Of a stretch of DNA of 60,799 nucleotides, positions 8,413-16,295 are shown in pieces. The first letter of the stretch is position 1. Every line of letters begins with the position of its first letter. A program made the position numbers and the translations under genes. This stretch comes from Betaproteobacteria bacterium UBA5216 (GTDB taxonomy: Bacteria > Pseudomonadota > Gammaproteobacteria > Burkholderiales > SG8-41): NCBI GenBank assembly GCA_002412495.1, contig DHVE01000009.1:10519-71317 (forward strand), given 5' to 3'. The notes under the pieces were generated by a model. The model saw only the letters and a program-made list of their open reading frames with translations, was not told the origin of the DNA and made no database searches.

Positions 8413-8453
8413 GACCGGAATATTAAATCGATGTGAAAAATCGAGCAGCGCGC

Positions 8454-8483
8454 AATCTACAGAAATCTACAGAATCAACCGAA
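8454..8483. repeat. Short direct repeat upstream of thiS
   Basis: Two exact adjoining copies of AATCTACAGA (8454-8463, 8464-8473) are followed by a degenerate third copy. They lie in the 302-bp spacer between thiS and the next gene (8413-8714), which otherwise holds no recognisable gene or promoter. Confidence 0.7.
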
Positions 8484-8714
8484 TACAAAAGCCCGTTGGC
8501 CCCTGACCCCGGTAACAAAACCTTGCGGCGGCAGGCGGCGCGGGCGCACGGGCAGATGACGCATTTTACCGGGTCTGCGCGTTAATGGCGAAACGCGGCG
8601 CCAGCGGCGGTTTACAATGTCGGCTTAAGGCTGTGGCGGCCGTGGCCGCGCGGGGCACCCCGGATTTCATGGCGGGGCGCGCCGGTGGCGAGCGATCCAA
8701 AGACAGGGGAAAAA

Positions 8715-10262
8715 ATGCTGAATTGGCTAAGCGGACGAAAAAACGCGGACGCGTTTCCAACCAACAAGCGCGCACGGGATGTGATCGCCGCATTGCCGCA
8801 AAACAATGCCGTGGCGGCGGTGAATGCGATTACCGAGGCGCTGGAAGGCATACGCGGCGTCGAGGCGCTGACGCTGGACGAGCGTTACGACGAAATTCAT
8901 CAGCTGGATGCCGCCGCGCAGACGCATACGCGCACGCTGCTGCGCGAGTACCTGAATACTTCGCGCCAGAAAAAACTGCGCGAAGGCGAATTGTGGAACT
9001 GCGCGTATGGATGCTGGCGCGAGTTGGCCTCGGCGTACGTGGGCTGTGTGCAACGTTACTCCGCTGACGCGCAGGGCGCGGTGACGTTTCGTCTCAAAGT
9101 GTCGGTGGCGTTGGCACGCGCCTTGCGTGCGCTGCGGCGTCAATTGCAGTGGACCCGGATACGCTACGCCGCGCCGAGCGCTGAGTTGTGGTCGGGCTTG
9201 GCGAGCCTGTATACCTTTATCGAAGAAAGCGGCGTGAATGATACCGTGCAGATTTATGCCGGCGAAACCACCACGATCAACGGCGAGTTTCTGAAAGCCA
9301 TCATGCAATCGGCGCTGTCGTGTGAAAATTTGCTGCCGCTGGGGCAGGACCTCGCGACGCAGGTGGTAAGCCACTATGCGCCGATGTTCGTGTTGTCGAA
9401 GACCGCGGATGCGGGATGCACGCACTGGTTTGATCTTAAGCACCCGCAAGCGCCGGTACGAAACACGCGCGCGCCGGGGCCCGATGCCGACGTGCGGTAT
9501 TTTGGCGCGGGCCTCGCGGCCGAGGCGCTGCAAAAAGCGCTGGCGCACCTCGACGAAACACGCGAACTGCCGCCCGGACTGACGCTGGAGGAAAACGTCG
9601 AACCGGCATTTGTCCGATCCATACTCGACCACGTGTATCAGGATTGGTCAGGCAAGACGCAGGCGCGGATGCACGAGCGGCACAAGATCAACGCGCGCAT
9701 CACCGTAGTGCCCGGCTTCAAGGACATCTTGCGCACGCTGGAGTTCGTGGTGAGCGATTCACTGGATTTTACCGAGCAACCCACGGCGGAAAGCTGGGTG
9801 GTGGACGATGTAAGCGCGGGAGGCTACGGCGCCGTGCTGCCGGCGGTGGCGGGCGACTGGGTGGAAGTCGGCAGCCTCATTGCTATCGAGGGCGATGTGC
9901 CGCGCGACTGGCGCGTTGGCGTGGTGCGCCGCGTGTTGCGCATCGAAGGCAATCAGCAGCGGGTGGGGGTGCAGGTGCTGAGTCAAAGCGCGGCGCTGGT
10001 GCGCATGCAGCGCGTCGATCAGCGGCCCGCCGGCCTGAGCGCATCGCAGCGGTTGCCGCTGGATTTCGCGATTCTGTTGACGGCCGACCCCGGCAATCAA
10101 TCCGAGGTTGAGGTGCTGGTTCGCAGCGGTTCATTTACCAATCGCGACGATGTTCATATGCTGGCCGGCAAGCGGCCGTTCGTGCTGCGGCCAAAGGCCG
10201 TGGTCGAGCGCAATGCCGCCTGTGAACGTGTTGCGTTTACCGTGGTCGGTACCAGCACGTAA
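8715..10262 (+). CDS. Conserved protein with PilZ-like motifs, copy A
   Basis: 515 residues, no signal peptide or membrane segment. The ATG at 8715 is chosen because AGGGGA precedes it and the start MLNWLSGRKN aligns with copy B (MLSWFGRSEQ). The N-terminal ~310 residues are largely helical and unassigned, including a shared GCTHWFDLKHP segment. RMHER (318-322) and DVSAGG (365-370) match the RxxxR and D/NxSxxG c-di-GMP-binding motifs of PilZ domains, followed by a beta-rich stretch with GSLIAIEG and VGVQVLSQS. The motif spacing is longer than usual, so PilZ assignment is an inference. It converges on a FimV-type gene; the pair is duplicated just downstream. Confidence 0.6.
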   Translation: MLNWLSGRKNADAFPTNKRARDVIAALPQNNAVAAVNAITEALEGIRGVEALTLDERYDEIHQLDAAAQTHTRTLLREYLNTSRQKKLREGELWNCAYGCWRELASAYVGCVQRYSADAQGAVTFRLKVSVALARALRALRRQLQWTRIRYAAPSAELWSGLASLYTFIEESGVNDTVQIYAGETTTINGEFLKAIMQSALSCENLLPLGQDLATQVVSHYAPMFVLSKTADAGCTHWFDLKHPQAPVRNTRAPGPDADVRYFGAGLAAEALQKALAHLDETRELPPGLTLEENVEPAFVRSILDHVYQDWSGKTQARMHERHKINARITVVPGFKDILRTLEFVVSDSLDFTEQPTAESWVVDDVSAGGYGAVLPAVAGDWVEVGSLIAIEGDVPRDWRVGVVRRVLRIEGNQQRVGVQVLSQSAALVRMQRVDQRPAGLSASQRLPLDFAILLTADPGNQSEVEVLVRSGSFTNRDDVHMLAGKRPFVLRPKAVVERNAACERVAFTVVGTST

Positions 10263-10330
10263 CGTCCGCGTTACGGTGCGCACACCGCTGTATGGCCGAG
10301 TGCGCGTGGGGGTGTGTCAGGAAGAGTGGA

Positions 10331-10756
10331 TTAACGCGCGCGCATTTCAGGCGGCTCAAGCAGCAAGGCGTATTCCCGCACCGCGTTCGTGCCGGGGCCC
10401 GAGAGTTCGATCAGTAGCCGCAATGTCGTCTCGTTAACCGGCTTCAGCGATTCGACGCGAATAAAGCTGCGCCCATCCTTACTGGTTTGAATGGTTGCCC
10501 GCAGTCCCAGCGCAACACCGAGGTATGGAATATTGGCGCGCCGGTGCGTGTCGGACGGCGCAATTTGCGCGGATAACGACTCCAGCTCACGCTTGTCTCG
10601 TGTGACCAATTCAATTTCAGCCGCCAGCGGCTGTCCGAGCAGCGATTTGATGGTGACCGCGCCCATGCCGGCCGCCAATGCGCCGGTGCCACTCCATAAT
10701 ATCGGCCCCACGATTGCCATAGCCACCGTGATCGCCAGTCGAATACGCTGGATCAT
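10331..10756 (-). CDS. Stand-alone FimV N-terminal-domain protein
   Basis: 141 residues from the chosen ATG. A signal peptide (hydrophobic run ITVAMAIVGPILW, ending near GALA) is followed by AGMGAVTIKSLLGQPLAAEIEL, split here as AGMGAVTIKS and LLGQPLAAEIEL, the FimV N-terminal signature. The protein ends at LLLEPPEMRAR, exactly where the longer FimV-like protein at 12638-13702 continues into a proline-rich linker and LysM-type core. It is therefore a truncated or domain-only paralogue. FimV proteins are inner-membrane/peptidoglycan factors needed for polar assembly and type IV pili. The start is uncertain since no good ribosome site is visible. Confidence 0.75.
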   Translation of the reverse strand: MIQRIRLAITVAMAIVGPILWSGTGALAAGMGAVTIKSLLGQPLAAEIELVTRDKRELESLSAQIAPSDTHRRANIPYLGVALGLRATIQTSKDGRSFIRVESLKPVNETTLRLLIELSGPGTNAVREYALLLEPPEMRAR

Positions 10757-11055
10757 GCGGCGGGCACCATCGTCGCAACCAAAACGATGGCGATGTGCGT
10801 GCCTGGAGTTATTGGCACTGTTACGTATATGGATTCGTAAACTGTTGTGCAGATCAAGCCATGTCATGGTTTTCATCGCTTTCCATAGAATTGATGGCGA
10901 GCGCTCCGGTCGCCGACCCAGTTCAATACCGGGCGTATCATAATCCATGTACTGTTATCCGCGCTCTGGTTTGTGGCCGGCTTGTGATTAAGTTGCCATG
11001 CCTTGGACGGGGTTTTTCGGTACAATGCCCACCCACATGAAAACTGCCACCCATT

Positions 11056-12597
11056 ATGCTTAGCTGGTTTGGCCGTAGCGAGCAACGTACGAAGCCGACA
11101 TTTCGTTCCGCGCGTGACGTGGTATCCGATGTTTCGGAATTAAACAGCCTGGAAGGCCTGGCAACCGTCACCGATGCGCTGACTTCGCTGACCGCCAATC
11201 CGAAAATGTTGCTGCAGGATCGTTTTGACGAAATCCACTTGCTCGACAGCGCGGGGCAGCCGCGGCTGGTCGACCTGATCAAGGAATATCTCGCCACGGC
11301 GCGGCACAAGAAGGCGCGCGAAAGCGAATTGTGGGGCGGCGCTTACCGCTATTTGCAGGAGCTCTATCAGGCGTATCTTTTTTGTTTGCAGCGTTACGAA
11401 GCCGACCCGCTCGGTTCGATGCGTTTCAAATTGACGCTGCCGATAGCCTTGGGACGCGCATTGCGCGCCTTGCGCTTGCGGCTCAAGTGGGCGTTGTTGC
11501 GCTATACCATTCCGGAACAGCGTATCTGGGTGGAAATGGCGGGGCTGTACACCTTTGCGCTGGAAAACGGCGTGGCCGAAAACGAAGTGCCGCTTTATCC
11601 GGGCCGGCCGATTACCGTGCGCGAAGAATTTGTCAAAGGGCTGATGGTCGCGGCTTCCTCCAATGACACATTGCAGCCGCCCGAACTGGATCTTGCAACA
11701 CGGCTTGTTGATCATTTCGCCAAGCACTTTGTCATTGCCGAGGCGCCGTTCGAGGGCTGCACACACTGGATAGACATGCACAACCCGGGGCCGCCGGTAC
11801 GCACCTCCAGAGCGCCGCCGGAGGGTGCGTCCGCGCGGTATATCGGCGCGGGGCAGGCGCTGGGCGAACTCGCCGCGGTCGAGGCGCAGTTTGCCTATTC
11901 CGGCGCGATGCCGCCGGAACTGGTGTATTACGACGATCAGGACGATCAGGTCCTGCTCAAAGTCATCAAGCATCTGGCGCTGGATTGGGCGGGCAAAACG
12001 CAGGCGCGCAAGGATGAACGCCGGAAAGTGACATCGCGCGTCACGGTGGTTCCGGGACTGCCGGAAATTTTTCGCGCGCTGGATTTTGCGGTGAATGACT
12101 CGCTGGATTTTACGGATCAGCCTACCGCGGAGAGTTGGATCGTGGAGGACGCGAGCGAAGGCGGCTATGGCGCGGTAATACCGTCGGTGGCCGGCGACTG
12201 GGTGGAAGTCGGCAGCCTGATCGGTATTGAAGGCGCGTCGATTCGCGACTGGGGCATCGGCGTGATTCGCCGCGTCAATCGCCTGGATGGCAACCAGCAG
12301 CGCGTCGGGGTGCAACGCCTAGGCAGCGGCGCGCAACTCGTGACCCTGGAGCAGAAATCACCGCGCGCCGATGCAAAATCCACGGAGCGCGCAGTATCGG
12401 AACCCGCAGTGCTGATTACGCGGGATCCCGAATCGCAAGAGCAGGTTGAACTGATCGTGCGCAGCGGTATGTTCACCAATCTCGAGCGCACCGAGATGTT
12501 GCTCGACGACAGGAAGTTTCGTCTTAAGCCCACCAAAATCGTGGAACGCAGCGCGCGCGCCGAGCGCGTGTCGTTTCAGGTGCTGGAGTCTGATTAG
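11056..12597 (+). CDS. Conserved protein with PilZ-like motifs, copy B
   Basis: 513 residues, clearly paralogous to copy A along the whole length (for example GCTHWIDMHNPGPPVR against GCTHWFDLKHPQAPVR, and QPTAESW in both). RKDER and DASEGG fall at residues 318-322 and 365-370, identical positions to copy A, supporting a conserved functional site of PilZ type. After it come GSLIGIEG and QRVGVQRLGSG and a diverged C-terminus. No membrane segments. A TACAAT at 11021 could be its -10. It is divergent from the short FimV-like gene and converges on the long one. Confidence 0.62.
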   Translation: MLSWFGRSEQRTKPTFRSARDVVSDVSELNSLEGLATVTDALTSLTANPKMLLQDRFDEIHLLDSAGQPRLVDLIKEYLATARHKKARESELWGGAYRYLQELYQAYLFCLQRYEADPLGSMRFKLTLPIALGRALRALRLRLKWALLRYTIPEQRIWVEMAGLYTFALENGVAENEVPLYPGRPITVREEFVKGLMVAASSNDTLQPPELDLATRLVDHFAKHFVIAEAPFEGCTHWIDMHNPGPPVRTSRAPPEGASARYIGAGQALGELAAVEAQFAYSGAMPPELVYYDDQDDQVLLKVIKHLALDWAGKTQARKDERRKVTSRVTVVPGLPEIFRALDFAVNDSLDFTDQPTAESWIVEDASEGGYGAVIPSVAGDWVEVGSLIGIEGASIRDWGIGVIRRVNRLDGNQQRVGVQRLGSGAQLVTLEQKSPRADAKSTERAVSEPAVLITRDPESQEQVELIVRSGMFTNLERTEMLLDDRKFRLKPTKIVERSARAERVSFQVLESD

Positions 12598-12637
12598 CGA
12601 CCTGCGCCGATTTTCCGTCCCTGCTGCTTGCCGTTGA

Positions 12638-13702
12638 TTACTTTTGTCGTTCGCCCGCGGCAGGGCTGCCGCTGGCCGCGCCGGCCGTTGCTTTTTCAAG
12701 CCGCTTGATGCGCTCATTGGCGTCGTTCAGCGCACGTTCGCGTGCCGCGAGATCCTCTTCGAGCATGCGCACGCGATCTTCTATGGACGAGGCCTTGCCG
12801 CCAGGATTGCCGCTCGACAACTTGACCACGGGTTTGCCGCCCTCCTTGGATTTCGCGGGTGGCGCGGCGGGCTTGCTGGGCGGGGGTGGTGGCGCCGCCT
12901 TGGGTTTGGGCGTGGCGGGCGCATCGGCGACCGCGGCAGGGCGGTTCGCGGCCCATGCGGTGGTTTGCTGGCGTAACGCCTGGGCGGAATCGGCCTGCGG
13001 CAACGCCGCGATTTGATCCGCCGCCGGTATGCGCAGCCGATGACCGGTTTTCAGCAGATTCATGTTGTTGTTGATGAATGCCGCAGGGTTGGTGCGGAAG
13101 ATGCCTAGCATGGTTTGTTGCAGTGTCGCGTTTTGGGGACGCACCTTCGCCGCGATCCGCGATAAGGTTTCGCCTGGGCGAACCGGACCATAATCGCTTT
13201 CCGTGGCTTGAACCGGTGGAGGCGGGGCGGGTTTAACGACTTCCGGTTGCGCAACAGGTGGGGCGGGCGCGGCTACCACGGACCTGGGCGGGGTGTACTC
13301 GGGAGGATCCAGCAACACGGCAAATTCACGAGTTACCGGTCCGGACATCGAACTCAATTCAATCATCAGATTAATAAAGGGTTCGAGCACCGGCTTGATG
13401 GAGGTAACCCGGATAAACGGATCCCCATTGGTGCGCCGCTCGATGGACACGCGTATGCCGGCGGATGTGGTTGCGCCCAGCGGCAGACTGGAGCGCTCAT
13501 AGTCGCGGGCCGTTCCCAGCCGGGCGCTGAGTGTGCCGCGTTCCTCTGGAGACGCGGAAAGAATTTCAATTTCCACGTCAAGGTTTTGTCCGAGCGACGA
13601 TCGAACATTGACATTGCCCATGCCCACGGCGCCCGCGCCGGTCGCGAACAGCAAGGCGAACAAACCGGCGGTGAAGTGGTTTTTCAGTGCGCTTATACGC
13701 AT
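12638..13702 (-). CDS. FimV-like protein with LysM-type core
   Basis: 354 residues from the ATG at 13702, chosen because AAGGA lies 6 nt upstream and a clean signal peptide results (core FTAGLFALLFATG, ending GAGA). The order is FimV N-terminal domain (SLGQNLDVEIEIL), proline-rich linker, FimV core/LysM-like segment (YGPVRPGETLSRIAAKVRP and LLKTGHRLRIP), a Pro/Ala-rich stretch, then a short coiled coil (RMLEEDLAARERALNDANE). It lacks the transmembrane and TPR region of full-length FimV (about 900 residues), so it should be a secreted, peptidoglycan-binding short form. It converges on copy B of the PilZ-like protein. Confidence 0.85.
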   Translation of the reverse strand: MRISALKNHFTAGLFALLFATGAGAVGMGNVNVRSSLGQNLDVEIEILSASPEERGTLSARLGTARDYERSSLPLGATTSAGIRVSIERRTNGDPFIRVTSIKPVLEPFINLMIELSSMSGPVTREFAVLLDPPEYTPPRSVVAAPAPPVAQPEVVKPAPPPPVQATESDYGPVRPGETLSRIAAKVRPQNATLQQTMLGIFRTNPAAFINNNMNLLKTGHRLRIPAADQIAALPQADSAQALRQQTTAWAANRPAAVADAPATPKPKAAPPPPPSKPAAPPAKSKEGGKPVVKLSSGNPGGKASSIEDRVRMLEEDLAARERALNDANERIKRLEKATAGAASGSPAAGERQK

Positions 13703-14683
13703 AAATGTCCTTACAAACATACAGTGTGTCCTGCGGCGACTATGGTAATTCACGGTGACTATAGGGACTACGGCAGCTACTGACGCCGGTCCCGACCCAG
13801 AGTGGCGAGGTTGCATGACGACCTGGATCAGGACGCATCATCACAGGCGCAGCCCGGATATTGCGGGACTGTTAACTGTACCGCAAGGCGGGCCGCTTAT
13901 CCAGCGCCATTATGGCAAGGGGAGGCGAGGCCCGGTGGTGGAATAAGCACGGCTCTTCCAGGGTAGTTCCATGCCAGGCCGCCAACTTCCATGGATTGTG
14001 TGCTGAGGCCAGCCTTTCCCAGATCACCTCGGTGGTCTCCATCGCCAGGCCAACCGATTTGTGCTGAATTTCAGCTTCAAACCCGGTTGCTGGAATGGAC
14101 ACCCGAACAACGCTCCAAATCCGGCGTTCAACGAATTTCAAAATTGGCGCCATCAGTTTCGAATTGTTCTCAGTTGTTTTCGGTCGTTGGCTTAAGCGCT
14201 CTAATTTGCGATCAAGTGACGGGAGATATTTGTCACTCCAGCGGTGGATACCGGGAAATCCGCGTCGACTTTGACGCGCGTACAAGTACGTAACGCTGGC
14301 AGTGCCACGGATTATGTGCGCCACGTGCCGCGAAAATTCTTACGGCAATCGAACGATAAGAAAATTCGTTGAGGTGCCAAGCCGCCGTACGAACATTCGC
14401 GTATTTTGGTTGCGGAGCGTTGTCGTTATCATCCGTTTCAAACGGTCTTTTGCGATGGAGATATATAGATGCCTGCACGCTTGGATTTAGTCCGATCACG
14501 AACGTTGCGCGCTCCCATAACATTTCTTATCTGCCTGAGTTTTGCGCAGTACAAACTTATTTCTGTTTAAGCAACAGCGGGATTTATTCGAAGCCAGCGC
14601 CAATTGCGGGAAGTAGTCAAGAACAACGATGCTCGCCAGACCAGTGTTGGTGACGAACTCCGAACATAACGAGGTGCCGTAAA
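13703..14683. other. 980-bp stretch without a recognisable gene
   Basis: Only short reading frames with no family resemblance occur here, the longest a 150-codon minus-strand frame at 13872-14324 whose translation shows no known motif. Composition becomes clearly more AT-rich from about 14150 to 14680 than in flanking genes. A loose repetition of GACTA-containing segments lies at 13738-13785. It may be decayed coding sequence or an old insertion next to the FkbM gene. Confidence 0.5.
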
Positions 14684-15553
14684 GTGAATCCCGGATACAC
14701 ATTGGAAAAGAAACAAATAGCTATCAAGCGCTGCAAGCATGGCTTATTCATGTTCAATCGCAACGACCGGTTTGTCGGTCGCTCGCTGGATGTTTACGGC
14801 GAGTGGTGTGAATCCGAGTTGGAACTCCTGCTGCGGTTTTGCCGGAACGGTGATGTCGTCATCGATGTTGGCGCAAATATTGGTAGCCACACGATACCGT
14901 TTGCCAATGCCGTGGGTGACACGGGTTTGGTGGTTACTTTTGAACCGCAGCGCATGCCGTTCCATATCCTGTGTGGGAATACGGCGATCAATTGCCTGAC
15001 CAATGTTTGCGCATTGCAGAAAGGCGTTGCCGAGCGCAGTGGCAACGCCAAGGTTCCCGTGCTGTCATGGCACGAGCCGCACAACTGGGGCGCTGTGTCG
15101 CTGGCGGACCAAAACTCGCCGGGCGAAGAGGTCGAGGTCGTTACCATAGATTCGTTGGAATTGCCGTCGTGCCGGCTGATCAAGATCGACGTGGAGGGCA
15201 TGGAGCCGCAGGTTATTCGCGGCGCCGTCCGGGTTATACAAAAGTATCAACCGGTGCTGTTTGTGGAAAACAATACGGTAGACCAAGCCTCGCGCACCAT
15301 CGCGGCAATTTTGGAACTGGGTTACAGCGCATGGTGGCACCTTGGTCTGTACTACAACCCGAAAAACTTCTTCGACAATCAAACGAATGTCTTCGATCCC
15401 TATAAGCCCGAAGCCAATTTGCTGTGTCTGCCCGCAGGCGCGAATCCCGGAATCCCGGAACTGATCGAGTGCACAGGTATCAACGATAACTGGGAAAAGG
15501 CGCGAGACCGCGGCATTGCCGCCAGAAATCCATTGTTTTTTCCGGCCGGTTAG
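14684..15553 (+). CDS. FkbM family SAM-dependent methyltransferase
   Basis: 289 residues. The start is GTG with GAGGTG 7 nt upstream. The SAM-binding motif I reads VIDVGANIGSHTIPFA, then VVTFEPQ, and later RLIKIDVEGMEPQVIRGA and PVLFVENN, the pattern of FkbM-type O-methyltransferases, which often modify polysaccharides or peptide natural products. No glycan-synthesis neighbours are present; the gene stands alone between a gene-poor AT-rich stretch and tRNA-Gly, suggesting acquisition as a single cargo gene. The substrate cannot be inferred. Confidence 0.87.
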   Translation: MNPGYTLEKKQIAIKRCKHGLFMFNRNDRFVGRSLDVYGEWCESELELLLRFCRNGDVVIDVGANIGSHTIPFANAVGDTGLVVTFEPQRMPFHILCGNTAINCLTNVCALQKGVAERSGNAKVPVLSWHEPHNWGAVSLADQNSPGEEVEVVTIDSLELPSCRLIKIDVEGMEPQVIRGAVRVIQKYQPVLFVENNTVDQASRTIAAILELGYSAWWHLGLYYNPKNFFDNQTNVFDPYKPEANLLCLPAGANPGIPELIECTGINDNWEKARDRGIAARNPLFFPAG

Positions 15554-15736
15554 GTAACCGCTGTGCATTATGTGCAAGGTGTCGCGGTACGTGCGTGGCG
15601 CAATAGCAAGCAAGAAGCCGCCGGAGTTTGAGACAGACGGGATCATCTGACGAAGCAAGAGGCCCGCGAAGGCGAAGTAGCGAAACCCGGTGAGCGCGTC
15701 GGATGCGTGTCGGCGCTGTAACAGCGTGCTACCGTG

Positions 15737-15770
15737 CCAAGCCTAGGTGCGGGAGCTACCCTAGGCTTGG
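15737..15770 (+). terminator. Strong stem-loop between the FkbM gene and tRNA-Gly
   Basis: CCAAGCCTAGG (15737-15747) and CCTAGGCTTGG (15760-15770) form a perfect 11-bp stem with a 12-nt loop, followed by TGTTTT. The T-tract is short, so terminator function is likely rather than certain. It lies 184 bp past the FkbM stop. The remainder of 15554-15903 shows no gene. Confidence 0.6.
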
Positions 15771-15903
15771 TGTTTTGGCCGGCGCGTCCTGTTTCGCGTC
15801 CGCCCCGGAAGCGCCTTGATCCATACAGGGCAGTTTTTCCGGGCCAGCGCCGGGACGGAGCGTCGCCCTAGAATATGCTGAAATTTTTGCCACGGCCCGC
15901 GCG

Positions 15904-15931
15904 CTGACCAAAACGGTCGCGGTGGTAGAAT
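15904..15931 (+). promoter_or_regulatory. Sigma-70 promoter of tRNA-Gly
   Basis: CTGACC (15904-15909) and TAGAAT (15926-15931) are separated by 16 bp and stand 10 bp before the mature tRNA 5' end. Confidence 0.6.
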
Positions 15932-15941
15932 ACACAGCTCT

Positions 15942-16015
15942 GCGGGTGTAGTTCAATGGTAGAACGGCAGCTTCCCAAGCTGCATACGAGGGTTCGATTC
16001 CCTTCACCCGCTCCA
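15942..16015 (+). tRNA. tRNA-Gly (anticodon CCC)
   Basis: 74 nt with a 7-bp acceptor stem (GCGGGTG pairing with CACCCGC), discriminator T and encoded CCA. The anticodon stem GCAGC/GCTGC encloses the loop TTCCCAA, giving anticodon CCC. The T-arm GAGGGTTCGATTCCCTT is standard. Downstream, 16016-16295 holds no gene; a TTGACC (16222) and TATATC (16243) pair 15 bp apart may serve the next gene. Confidence 0.97.
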
Positions 16016-16295
16016 TGATGTTAATGGCGCATGGTATGGCGGGCAGGGCGACGGTTGCCGCATGGCCGCCAACCGACTGCCATCCGGCCACCGCTTCCGG
16101 TGTGGCGCCGGAACCTCGCTGGCTGCCGCGTGTCGTACGGCACAGCGCGGCAGCGCTTTTCGCACGTAAATTGACCGCGCACGAGTTTTAAATCAATTCA
16201 CAACTTCCCGGCGCCGCGCAATTGACCCGTTGTCCTGGTCGCTATATCGTTAGCCGTGCGGGTTGTGTCGGATTTCCGCGACATGGAGCTGAATC

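Noticed and set aside
8413..8714. Possible TPP riboswitch upstream of thiS
   Set aside because: No CTGAGA or paired P1 helix of the thi-box was found on the minus strand.
11140..12315. 391-codon minus-strand open frame
   Set aside because: Antisense shadow of the PilZ-like copy B gene; no motif, no start signals.
13872..14324. 150-codon minus-strand frame as a real gene
   Set aside because: No ribosome site or family motif, and its composition shifts halfway; kept only as part of an unassigned stretch.
15756..16091. Minus-strand frame of 111 codons containing MERVKGIEPSYAAWEAAV
   Set aside because: It is the antisense of tRNA-Gly and its flanks, a well-known spurious protein in many databases.
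15942..16295. tRNA-Gly as an integration site of a genomic island
   Set aside because: No integrase gene and no repeated tRNA 3' end was found in the window.
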